Assembly: GCA_016462625.1 (NCBI GenBank)
Contig: JAEMSV010000053.1
Coordinates: 1 to 26,534, forward strand
From: Solirubrobacteraceae bacterium
Lineage (GTDB): Bacteria > Actinomycetota > Thermoleophilia > Solirubrobacterales > Solirubrobacteraceae
Length of the DNA stretch: 26,534 nucleotides
Direction of reading: 5' to 3'
Position numbers and translations under genes: made by a program. A model generated the notes under the pieces. It had not been told where the DNA came from and ran no database searches. It saw only the letters and a program-made list of their open reading frames with translations. Positions within the stretch are counted from its first letter, which is position 1. Each line of letters begins with the position of its first letter. Positions 14,270 through 23,062 of this stretch are shown here, in pieces.

Positions 14270-14293
14270 GCGCCGGCCTTGACCGGCCGGCGC
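14270..14293 (+). terminator. Terminator-like hairpin after the DtxR gene
   Basis: GCGCCGGCC-TTGACC-GGCCGGCGC is a perfect 9-bp stem with a 6-nt loop, 32 bp after the stop at 14237. The stem is strong enough to end transcription without a U-tract, as is typical in high-GC actinobacteria. Confidence 0.55.
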
Positions 14294-14584
14294 AAGGAAC
14301 GCCCTCCCGCGGCGGCGCCGGGGGTTGGGGCGCGGAACCCGGGCCTGTCCTACCGGGCGATCCGCAGGGGCGGCGGTCGTTGCGAGACACAGCCACCCTC
14401 GGTGTCGATCCTCGTCTCCCCCTGGTCCGGATGCAATGGAGAGCGCTCCAGGGTTCGCGTCATGCCGTTGTGCGCACACACAAACTGGCCCTGGCGAGGC
14501 GTTCCTGAGAGCATGCGCCTCTCTGGTCTCGAGGGGCGGCGCTGGGGAGCGCCGCGGCCAGCAAAGGGGGGAACGTTGGGACTG
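14294..14584. other. Long non-coding leader of the second PucR gene
   Basis: This gene-free stretch is open in frame with the PucR gene but encodes nothing PucR-like. It holds the perfect 10-bp palindrome TGTGCGCACA (14469-14478). It also holds a perfect hairpin GCGGCGCT-GGGG-AGCGCCGC (14536-14555) just before the SD-like run AAGGGGGG (14564-14571). The hairpin could sit in the mRNA leader and affect access to the ribosome-binding site. No clear promoter was identified. Confidence 0.4.
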
Positions 14585-15778
14585 ATGACAAACACCGGCA
14601 TCCGACCGGATTTCGCAGCGTCGCCTGCGAGCGACGAAGCCATCACGCGCGTCGTGCACGCGCTCCGGGACGCCGTCCCCGCCTACGAGGCGGTCGACGA
14701 CGCCGAGCTCGAGGCGTCCGTCGCCGAGATCATGCACGCCGTGGTCCCTGCCGTCTCGCGCCTGGAGCCGCCCTCCCGGGAGGTGCTCGAGCCGCTCGAG
14801 ACGCACATGCGCCGCCGGGTCGACCAGGGCTTCCCCCTGGAGACCCTGATCCGCGGGGTGCAGATGGGGACGCGCGAGCTCATGGGCTTCGCCGGCGAGG
14901 AGGCCTCGCGCCTCGGCCTGAGCACCGAGGCCGTGCTGACGCTCCACAAGACCGCGTGGGATTGGACGACGTACGCGACCGAGGTGATCGTCGACGTCCA
15001 TCGCGAGATCGACGTCGAGCGGGTGCGCCACGACTCCGTGCGCCGCGCCAAGTTCCTGCGCGCGCTGCTGCTCGGGCAGCTCTCTCCCGAGCAGATCCAG
15101 GACGACGCGCCCATGCACGGCCTCGTGACCGAAGGGACGTACATGGCGTTCCGCGCCCGGCCCTCCGGGTCGCGTGCGACCGCCGCGCTCGCCGCCGAGA
15201 TCACGCGGTCCGGCGCGACGAACGGGCAGCGCGTCGTGCTCGAGACCGTCGACGGCGACCTCGTGGGGTGCGCCCCCGTCCGGCCGGTGGTCGGATCGCC
15301 GTACCTCGTCGGACTCGGCTCGGGGGTGGAGCTGGGCCGGCTGCGCGAGTCCTTCGCCGACGCGACCCAGGCGCTCGACGCCGCCGAGGCCTTCGGGCTG
15401 AGCGGTGCGGTGGACCTCATCGAGGTCGGCCCACGGTCGCTCGCGCTCGCGGCGGACCGCCCGGCCGCGCGTCTCGACACCCATCACTTCCCCGATCTCG
15501 ACGGCGTCGGTGTCGCCGCGGAGATCGAGCTGACCGCCCGGACCCTGCTCGAGCACGACCAGCATGTCGAGGCGACCGCGGGGGCGCTGCACGTCCACCC
15601 GAACACCGTGCGCTACCGGATGAACCGGTTCCGCGCGCTGACCGGACTGGACCTTCGCCGCACGTCCGATCTCGTCACCGCGTGGTGGCTGCTCAACCGG
15701 CGGGCAGCGGGGCGCGGGCCGCTGCCGGAGGCGCTGTCGGACCGGCGAGCGGGGCACGACCGGCGCGGCGTCAGCTGA
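14585..15778 (+). CDS. PucR-family transcriptional regulator
   Basis: A 397-residue regulator with a helical N-terminal sensor region (about 18-160), a central GGDEF-like/CdaR region (about 170-300) and a C-terminal PucR HTH_30 domain (about 310-370). The last includes VEATAGALHVHPNTVRYRMNRFRAL and RRTSDLVTAWWLLNRR. The same layout is found in the protein at 121-1308. The start is ATG at 14585. An in-frame TTG at 14576 is closer to the AAGGGGGG SD-like run (4 nt versus 13 nt) and is possible. No catabolic operon adjoins it, so its target is unknown. Its 3' end overlaps the convergent zinc-ribbon gene by 8 bp. Confidence 0.9.
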   Translation: MTNTGIRPDFAASPASDEAITRVVHALRDAVPAYEAVDDAELEASVAEIMHAVVPAVSRLEPPSREVLEPLETHMRRRVDQGFPLETLIRGVQMGTRELMGFAGEEASRLGLSTEAVLTLHKTAWDWTTYATEVIVDVHREIDVERVRHDSVRRAKFLRALLLGQLSPEQIQDDAPMHGLVTEGTYMAFRARPSGSRATAALAAEITRSGATNGQRVVLETVDGDLVGCAPVRPVVGSPYLVGLGSGVELGRLRESFADATQALDAAEAFGLSGAVDLIEVGPRSLALAADRPAARLDTHHFPDLDGVGVAAEIELTARTLLEHDQHVEATAGALHVHPNTVRYRMNRFRALTGLDLRRTSDLVTAWWLLNRRAAGRGPLPEALSDRRAGHDRRGVS

Positions 15779-16955
15779 GGTAGGGCTCCACGTCGGTGAT
15801 GCGGCGCAGGCGGACGGCTGCCGGGTCGATGCCGGCGGCGGTGACGCTGACGCGGACGCCAGGGGCCACGGTCCCCTCACCCATCCACGCCACCGTTCCG
15901 GCGAGGCCCTCGATGATCGTGGGCGTCCCTTCGATGTCGATCTCGGCGTGGACCGGCTCGTGCTCCGGCTCCTGCCACGCGGACCAGAACAGCCTGTCCG
16001 CCAGCGATCGCGCGGCCGAGGACGCGCCGGGAGGGGGCGCGGGTGGCTCGGGCAGGTCGCCGTCGATGGCGGTCATCATTCCGGACTCGACGTGCGGGTC
16101 GAGATCGGCCTCGCAGAACGTGACGACCGTCGCCCACGGCGCGTCGCCCTCCTCACCGAACGCCAGGCTCACGAACGCCTGCGGCCCGTCGGGATGCTCG
16201 CCGCCGAATGCTCCGGCCCAGCTGCGGGCGCCCTCCCAGCCGGCGAGCTCGTAGATCGGGCGTCCACTCGCGGCGAGGTCGCGTGCGCGGGCGCGAGCGA
16301 TGACGGCGGGAACGTCCTCCTCGAACTCCTCCAGCTCCTCAGTCTCCTCCGGTTCGTCCGCGTCCACCCCGTGGACGCGATGCCCGCACCGGCGGCATCG
16401 GGCCGCGCTCTCCTGGAACGGCCCGGACAGGTCGTCGTCCTCCTCGTCCTCCTCGTCCTCGAAGCCCGGCTCCTCCCAGCCGATGAGCTCCCACTCGCAC
16501 GCCTCGCAGGCAGGGCACTGCGACCAGGCGTCGGCGATGGGCTCGCGCTCGGCGTCCTCCGCCGGCAGCGGACGCGGCACGATCGCGCCCGCGGCATCTT
16601 CGAGACGCACGATCTCGTCGTCGCCGCGGGTCACAGCGAGCCAGACCGAGCGGTCGGCGGAAATCTGCCCGTCGACCCAGTCGGTACCGGCCCGCACCCG
16701 GACCCGCGCGACGCCCTTCGGCAGCTCGCCGGCGTGGTACGTGTAGTCACCCAGGTGCGCGTGGTCGGCGTCCCCGCTGATGCCCTGCCCGTTGCCGCGG
16801 CGGGTGTCGCCGCAGACGATCAGGTCGCCCTCTTCATCGCGCATCAGCACCGCGACCTTGTCGTCGTAGGAGACGGCGAGGAGCGCCGCGCCCCACTCGT
16901 AGGTCAGCGTGATCGTCGCGGGGTCAATCGCGGTGAAGGGGAGCGGCTCGGGCAT
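15771..16955 (-). CDS. Zinc-ribbon protein with acidic linkers, unknown function
   Basis: A 394-residue soluble protein of unknown family. The N-terminal ~125 residues are beta-rich. Two knuckles then appear: CPAC at 147-150 and CRRC at 187-190 (followed by GH), which together make a zinc ribbon. Between them lies an acidic run (about 165-176, EDEEDEEDDD), and a second acidic run (about 201-216) follows the ribbon. The C-terminal half (about 217-394) includes a SLADRLFWSAWQEPE segment and is otherwise unrecognised. No signal peptide. It starts at ATG 16955, 10 nt after a TAACCT hexamer and divergent from typA. It may be a protein-binding or nucleic-acid-binding factor, but no function is claimed. 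Confidence 0.7.
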   Translation of the reverse strand: MPEPLPFTAIDPATITLTYEWGAALLAVSYDDKVAVLMRDEEGDLIVCGDTRRGNGQGISGDADHAHLGDYTYHAGELPKGVARVRVRAGTDWVDGQISADRSVWLAVTRGDDEIVRLEDAAGAIVPRPLPAEDAEREPIADAWSQCPACEACEWELIGWEEPGFEDEEDEEDDDLSGPFQESAARCRRCGHRVHGVDADEPEETEELEEFEEDVPAVIARARARDLAASGRPIYELAGWEGARSWAGAFGGEHPDGPQAFVSLAFGEEGDAPWATVVTFCEADLDPHVESGMMTAIDGDLPEPPAPPPGASSAARSLADRLFWSAWQEPEHEPVHAEIDIEGTPTIIEGLAGTVAWMGEGTVAPGVRVSVTAAGIDPAAVRLRRITDVEPYLS

Positions 16956-16965
16956 GAACGGCCCG

Positions 16966-16989
16966 AGGTTACCCGCGACCCCCTACCGT
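16966..16989. promoter_or_regulatory. Divergent -10 elements between the zinc-ribbon gene and typA
   Basis: TAACCT on the minus strand (16971-16966) ends 10 nt before the ATG at 16955. TACCGT on the plus strand (16984-16989) ends 10 nt before the typA ATG at 17000. The arrangement is nearly symmetrical, and there is no SD before either start. No consensus -35 hexamer was seen for either promoter. Confidence 0.4.
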
Positions 16990-16999
16990 GGACTGGCCC

Positions 17000-18847
<1,848 letters not shown>

Positions 18848-18853
18848 GCGCTC

Positions 18854-18895
18854 GACGTCCGATCGGTGCCCCTATAGGGGGACCGATGTGACGTC
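18854..18895. terminator. Strong bidirectional terminator between typA and modC
   Basis: Nested inverted repeats: GACGTC (18854-18859) with GACGTC (18890-18895), ATCGGT (18862-18867) with ACCGAT (18882-18887), and CCCC with GGGG around a TATA loop (18873-18876). The modC stop (18872-18874) lies inside the hairpin, so it covers the last codons of that gene and follows the typA stop by 6 bp. Confidence 0.7.
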
Positions 18896-19792
18896 CGGCA
18901 GTCGGTGGGTGCGGTCCGTCGGCACGACGAGCCAGGCTTGGTCGCCGCGGGCGATCGCGTCGCTCGTCTCTCCCACCAACCCGCCGACGCGGACGCGGGT
19001 CCGGCCGCCTTCGAAGACGACCTCCTGCGCAGGGCCCGCGACGATGTGCAGCCCGCGATCGCTCTCCGGCGGCGACGACGACACCGACGCGTCCCACGGG
19101 TACACCCCCACCCCGTCGGCGACGTAGCCGCCCGTGAACGTCACGACGAACGCGTCCGCCGGCGCGGCCATCAGCTCCGCGGGCGTGCCGACCTGGCGCA
19201 GCGTCCCGCGGACGAGCACGCCGATCCGATCGGCCAGCGCGAGCGCGTCGCGGAAGTCGTGCGTGACCATCACGGTCGGCAGCGCCAGCTCCCCGAGGAG
19301 GTCGTGAAGCTCGCTGCGGACCCGCAGGCGCGTGTCGGTGTCGAGCGCCGAGAGCGGCTCGTCGAGCAGGAGCACCGACGGATCTCGCGCGAGCGCACGC
19401 GCGAGGGCCACCCGCTGGCGCTCCCCGCCGGAGATCGCTCCTGGTTTCGCGTCGGCGAGACCCGCGATCCCAAAGCGCTCGAGCAGCTCGTCGACCCGGG
19501 CGCTTCCGCCGAATGCCACGTTCTTGCGCACGCTCAGGTGTGGGAACAAGGCGTAGTCCTGGAAGACGTAGCCCACCGACCGCGCCTCGGGCGGCAGCGA
19601 CGTCCACTCGTCCTCGTCGAGTCGTATGCGTGCCCGGTCGGGCCGGAAGAGACCGGCAACCGCGCGCAGCACGGTCGTCTTCCCCGCCCCCGACGGGCCG
19701 ACGAGCGCGATGGTCTCCGACCCCACATCGAGCGAGACGGACAGCTCGAAGTCCCGCAGCGTCACCGCCATTTCCACGCTCAGCTCCGCCAC
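18872..19792 (-). CDS. modC: Molybdate ABC transporter, ATP-binding protein
   Basis: A 306-residue ABC ATPase. It has Walker A GPSGAGKT (32-39), Q-loop YVFQDYALFPHLSV, signature ISGGERQRVALARAL, Walker B SVLLLDEPLSALD and H-loop VMVTHDF. The ~70-residue C-terminal extension (after about 235, including AQEVVFEGGRTRVRVGGLVG) is TOBE-like, as in molybdate/sulfate importers. The start is uncertain: GTG 19792 keeps the first beta-strand (LSVEMAVTL), GTG 19777 has the best SD spacing, and ATG 19771 is also possible. It overlaps the modB stop and is the third gene of the leftward modABC operon. Its last codons lie in the terminator hairpin at 18854-18895. Confidence 0.92.
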   Translation of the reverse strand: MAELSVEMAVTLRDFELSVSLDVGSETIALVGPSGAGKTTVLRAVAGLFRPDRARIRLDEDEWTSLPPEARSVGYVFQDYALFPHLSVRKNVAFGGSARVDELLERFGIAGLADAKPGAISGGERQRVALARALARDPSVLLLDEPLSALDTDTRLRVRSELHDLLGELALPTVMVTHDFRDALALADRIGVLVRGTLRQVGTPAELMAAPADAFVVTFTGGYVADGVGVYPWDASVSSSPPESDRGLHIVAGPAQEVVFEGGRTRVRVGGLVGETSDAIARGDQAWLVVPTDRTHRLPDVTSVPL

Positions 19793-20574
19793 GCGCTCAC
19801 CACCTTGTAGGCGAGGAGCACGAACGCGCTCAGCACCACGAGGAGCACGCCGATCGCCAGGGCGACGTCGAAGTCCGCGTCCAGCTCGGAGTAGATGGTC
19901 AGCGTCAGCGTCTGCGTCACGCCCTGCACCGCGCCGGCGAAGACGATCGTCGCCCCGAACTCGCCGATCCCGCGGGCGAACGCCAACACCCAGCCCGCGA
20001 CCAGACCGGACGCCGCGAGCGGCAGCGCGACCCGCCAGAACGTGCGGGCCGGCGAGGCGCCGAGCGTGCGGGCCGCGTCGGTCAGCACCGGGTCCACGCT
20101 CTCGAAGGCCGTGATCGCCTGGCGCAGGTAGAACGGCGCCGCGACGAACGTCACCGCGAGCACGACCGCCCATTCGGTGAACGGCAGGATGATCCCGCGC
20201 GACTGCAGCTCGTCCCCGAGCAGCCCGCCCCGGCCGAATGCGGCCAGCAGCGCGATGCCCGCCACCGCAGGCGGCAGCACCAGCGGCAGCTCCACGAACG
20301 TGAGCACCAGCGACCGCCCGGGGAACTTGCGACGAGTCGCCAGGAAGTACGCGGCCGGCGTGCCGATGCCGAGGAACAGGAGGTTCGCGACGAGCGTCGT
20401 CCGCGCCGTCACCTTCAGGGCGTCCTTGACCATCGGGTCGCCGAGCAGCGACGGGACGTCGCCGAGCGGGACCTCGGTGAACAGGGCGATCAGCGGGATC
20501 GCGAAGAACGCGAGCGCGACGACGAGGCTCCCGCCGAGCAGGAGCCCGAACCCCGCCCGGCGCGCGGCGACCAT
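19780..20574 (-). CDS. modB: Molybdate ABC transporter, permease
   Basis: A 264-residue inner-membrane permease with about 6 spans. The binding-protein-dependent transport signature is ESVDPVLTDAARTLGASPARTFWRVALPLA (EAA motif; 'TLGASPARTFWRVALP' at about 170-185), followed by GWVLAFARGIGEFGATI, typical of ModB/CysT-like permeases. It carries molybdate through the membrane together with ModC. The start is ATG 20574, which shares one base with the modA stop (TGATG), and its own 3' end overlaps modC. Both overlaps mean translational coupling within modABC. Confidence 0.92.
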   Translation of the reverse strand: MVAARRAGFGLLLGGSLVVALAFFAIPLIALFTEVPLGDVPSLLGDPMVKDALKVTARTTLVANLLFLGIGTPAAYFLATRRKFPGRSLVLTFVELPLVLPPAVAGIALLAAFGRGGLLGDELQSRGIILPFTEWAVVLAVTFVAAPFYLRQAITAFESVDPVLTDAARTLGASPARTFWRVALPLAASGLVAGWVLAFARGIGEFGATIVFAGAVQGVTQTLTLTIYSELDADFDVALAIGVLLVVLSAFVLLAYKVVSAWRS

Positions 20575-21293
20575 CAGCGGCGGGGCACGCCGAACCCGGC
20601 TGCGCGCAGGAGCCGGCGGCCGCGGTCGGAGAGGACGCGGCGGATGAACGCCTTCGCCGGCTCGCCCTGACCACCCTTCCGGCGCACGACGCACGTCTGG
20701 TAGTCGACCCGTGGCTGCCCGCGCCGTGGGAGCGCGATGGGGTCGGTGCGATCGCGCGCGATCCGGGCATCGGTGAAGTAGACGAACCCGAGGTCCGCCG
20801 ACCCGAGCGCGACCTTCGCCGTGATCGAGCCAACGTCGGGCTCCTGGCTGACGCGGTTGCGCTTGAGATCGTCCAGCAGTCCCAGCCGGCGCAGGACCTT
20901 GCGCGTGTAGGCGCCGATGGGCACGCCGCGTGTTCCGATCGCGACGCGGAACCCACCATGACGCAGGTCGGTCACGGAGCGCACCTTCGCCGGGTTCGCC
21001 TCCGGGACGATGATGACCAGCCGGTTCGTGGCGAACGTGATCGGGCGCGTGCACAGCCGCTGGCGATACAGCGCCTGGGCCTCCGCCGGGCTCGCCGACG
21101 CGAAGACGTCCGCGGGTGCTCCGCGCTCGACCTGCAGCTGCAGCTGGTTCGAGCCGGCGAAGTTGAACGTCGGCCTGCCGTCGATGCGGGGGAAGACGTC
21201 GCGCAGGGATGACGCGGCGTAGACGCTCATCGCCGACGCCGAGCCGGGGGCGAGGAGAGCGACAGCGAAGGCGGCAACGAGGCAGCGGCGCAT
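20574..21293 (-). CDS. modA: Molybdate ABC transporter, substrate-binding protein
   Basis: A 239-residue periplasmic (surface) binding protein. The signal peptide is residues 1-21 (MRRCLVAAFAVALLAPGSASA). The mature part begins SVYAASSLRDVF and continues with FNFAGSNQLQLQVERGAPADVFASAS and RLVIIVPEANPAKV, all ModA hallmarks with the Ser/Tyr-type oxyanion ligands. There is no lipobox Cys after the signal, unlike many Gram-positive ModA proteins, so how it stays at the cell surface is unclear. ATG 21293 is 10 nt after a TAGAGT -10 element. The first gene of modABC, it is only 28 bp from the upstream zincin gene. Confidence 0.93.
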   Translation of the reverse strand: MRRCLVAAFAVALLAPGSASAMSVYAASSLRDVFPRIDGRPTFNFAGSNQLQLQVERGAPADVFASASPAEAQALYRQRLCTRPITFATNRLVIIVPEANPAKVRSVTDLRHGGFRVAIGTRGVPIGAYTRKVLRRLGLLDDLKRNRVSQEPDVGSITAKVALGSADLGFVYFTDARIARDRTDPIALPRRGQPRVDYQTCVVRRKGGQGEPAKAFIRRVLSDRGRRLLRAAGFGVPRR

Positions 21294-21303
21294 GACCGCC
21301 GGA

Positions 21304-21325
21304 ACTCTACCTAGGCAATACCTAG
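21304..21325 (-). promoter_or_regulatory. modA promoter with tandem CTAGGTA operator repeats
   Basis: On the minus strand, CTAGGTA (21325-21319), TTGC and CTAGGTA (21314-21308) form a direct repeat with an 11-bp period, one helical turn. The last two bases of the second copy are the first two of TAGAGT (21309-21304), a -10-like hexamer 10 nt before the modA ATG. The first copy overlaps the stop codon of the upstream zincin gene. A molybdate-responsive repressor site is the natural reading; the HTH-TOBE protein at 5768 is a candidate. Confidence 0.5.
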
Positions 21326-22980
21326 CTACGTCGCGCGGCGATTCTCAGGTCCCGCGCGCGCTTCCATCCGCTGGACCCGGCGAGCTCCAGGCGATACCGC
21401 CCGGCCGCCACCCGCGGCACGGTCAGCCGCAGCTCCGACGGCCCGATCGGCGCCGGGACGACGGCCAGCACCCGGCCGCCCTTCTTGCCCTTGCGCCGCA
21501 GGATCACGTTGATCTGGTCGTTCCCGCGCTCGAGGACCACCGACACGCGCAGCGGCGTCCGCTTGCCCCGCAGGCGCAGCCGCTTGGGCACGAGCACCGC
21601 CAGCGCCCGCGGCCGCTGGACGCTCGCACCGTCGATCGTCCCGACGGGCGGCGTCGCGGCATCCGCCGGGATCGCCGGGAGGACGCCGCCGGCGGTGGTC
21701 ACGCCGGCGGTCGCGGGGTTGCCCGCGTTCGGGCTGGTGAAGTGCGGGGTCTGCTCGTAGAGCGGCTTGTCGAACGGGACGCCCGCCGCCGCCAGGAACG
21801 CCTCGCCGGAGGTCGCCGGCGAAGACGCGTCGGTCACCGCCCAGATCGCGTCCTGCGCGCCGGACGGCCCGCGGGAGGCGAGCGCATCGGGATGGGCGCC
21901 CGCCGCTTCGAGCAGCCGCTGGATGGCCGCCCACTGCGGCCCGCCCACGCCCGCCGCCGGGCCGAGCACGTCGTAGCCCACGTTCGCCGGGGGCGAGTGC
22001 TTGCCGAGGTCCAGGCAGTAGGCCCAGATGCCGTCGGCGTGCGCCTTGCCGCCCTTCGGGGCATAGAGGTCGAGCGGCGCGCCGACGCCGAGGTTCTGCG
22101 CCGTCGGATCCTTCCCCAGCAGGACGTCGCCGGGCTTGGCCTTCAGCCGCGTGCCCGTGCGGGCGATCAGGGCGTCGATGTCGGCGGTCTGCACGGTCGC
22201 GCGGTCGTCGTGCGTGTTGGCGAGCAGGTCGAGCTCGTGGCCCTTCGGCACCCCAGGGACCAGGTCGCTCTTCTTCCCCAGCTTCGCCTCCAGCGCCTTC
22301 TCGGCATCCGTGACCTTCTGAAACCACGCGTCGAGCTGAGCCGGATCGCTCTTGTCGCCGGTGAACTTCGGCAGCGGATAGCGCTTGCCGTCGATGAGCG
22401 CGTCGGGCTGCAGGGCCAGGTAGCGGTCGTGGAACCCGAGGATGTGGAGCGTCTCGTGGGCGTAGACGATCGGCTGCTCGTTGACGCCGAAGACGCCGGT
22501 GTGGACGTCGCCGGGCTGCACGACGCCGGCGATGAAGTTCGTGTCCCCGTTGGGCGGGAAGTCCTTCAGCTCGATCTGGTGGGTGCCCGGGGTGGCGGGC
22601 TGGGCGTCCGGCCTCACGGTCGGGATCACGTCGATCGAGAGCGGCGTGCCGTCCTTGCCCTTCAGCCCGGAGAGCCTGCCCTCGATCCCCGCGGCGATCT
22701 TGTCGGCCATGGACTGCGGCCACGGCTGGCCGTCCTTCTGCACGCCGTGGAACTCGATGCGGATCTGGACCGTCACCGGCTTGCCCGGGAGTCGCGCGCC
22801 CGTGAGGTCGACCGCCATCACGTCGCCGCTGAAGCCGCCCTTCGAGGTCAGCTGGACGATGCCCGCCTGTGCGCCCTCCTGCAGCGAGATCTCCTGCGAG
22901 ATCTCCGTCGGCGCAGCGGCGGCCACGGGAGCCGCGGCGGCGAGGACGGCGACGAGTACTGCGAGGGCGACGCGTCTGAT
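21322..22980 (-). CDS. Secreted HExxHxxGxxD zincin-type metallopeptidase, ATC start
   Basis: A protein of 552 residues if it starts at ATC 22980. The zinc-binding sequence HETLHILGFHD has the HExxHxxGxxD pattern (His175, Glu176, His179, Gly182, Asp185), used by snapalysin-type and related metzincin-like peptidases. The C-terminal ~120 residues (after the AGGVLPAIPADAATPP linker) are beta-rich and basic, perhaps an Ig-like surface-binding domain. The only conventional start, GTG 22926, would remove the signal peptide. Reading back 18 codons gives IRRVALAVLVAVLAAAAPVA, a normal Sec signal, whose first codon is ATC. Next upstream is an in-frame TGA at 23019. Substrate unknown. No relation to modA is implied by adjacency. 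Confidence 0.75.
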   Translation of the reverse strand: MRRVALAVLVAVLAAAAPVAAAAPTEISQEISLQEGAQAGIVQLTSKGGFSGDVMAVDLTGARLPGKPVTVQIRIEFHGVQKDGQPWPQSMADKIAAGIEGRLSGLKGKDGTPLSIDVIPTVRPDAQPATPGTHQIELKDFPPNGDTNFIAGVVQPGDVHTGVFGVNEQPIVYAHETLHILGFHDRYLALQPDALIDGKRYPLPKFTGDKSDPAQLDAWFQKVTDAEKALEAKLGKKSDLVPGVPKGHELDLLANTHDDRATVQTADIDALIARTGTRLKAKPGDVLLGKDPTAQNLGVGAPLDLYAPKGGKAHADGIWAYCLDLGKHSPPANVGYDVLGPAAGVGGPQWAAIQRLLEAAGAHPDALASRGPSGAQDAIWAVTDASSPATSGEAFLAAAGVPFDKPLYEQTPHFTSPNAGNPATAGVTTAGGVLPAIPADAATPPVGTIDGASVQRPRALAVLVPKRLRLRGKRTPLRVSVVLERGNDQINVILRRKGKKGGRVLAVVPAPIGPSELRLTVPRVAAGRYRLELAGSSGWKRARDLRIAARRS

Positions 22981-22986
22981 CGCCCG

Positions 22987-22992
22987 AGGGTA
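22987..22992 (-). promoter_or_regulatory. -10 element of the zincin gene
   Basis: TACCCT on the minus strand ends exactly 6 nt before the ATC at 22980, so the expected transcription start is the A of that codon. This supports ATC as the translation start of a leaderless mRNA. Confidence 0.45.
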
Positions 22993-23050
22993 CTCCCGCC
23001 CCGGCGCCCGGCAAAATCATTCCGGGAACGCATGGGTACTGCAAATTCGG

Positions 23051-23056
23051 CAGAAT
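23051..23056 (+). promoter_or_regulatory. -10 element of the HMG-CoA reductase gene
   Basis: CAGAAT ends 6 nt before the ATG at 23063, and no SD is present, again the leaderless pattern. The region from about 23010 to 23060 (CAAAATCATT, GCAAATTCGG) is more AT-rich than its surroundings. No clear -35 was found. Confidence 0.4.
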
Positions 23057-23062
23057 CGACTC

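Noticed and set aside
14279..14584. In-frame extension of the second PucR gene to 14279
   Set aside because: The extra ~100 residues are basic, low-complexity, and unlike PucR N-termini. They contain terminator-like and leader hairpins.
22924..22926. GTG 22926 as the start of the zincin gene
   Set aside because: It would remove the signal peptide and has no -10 or SD at a proper distance. The longer frame gives a signal peptide and a matching -10. It remains possible if the protein is not secreted.
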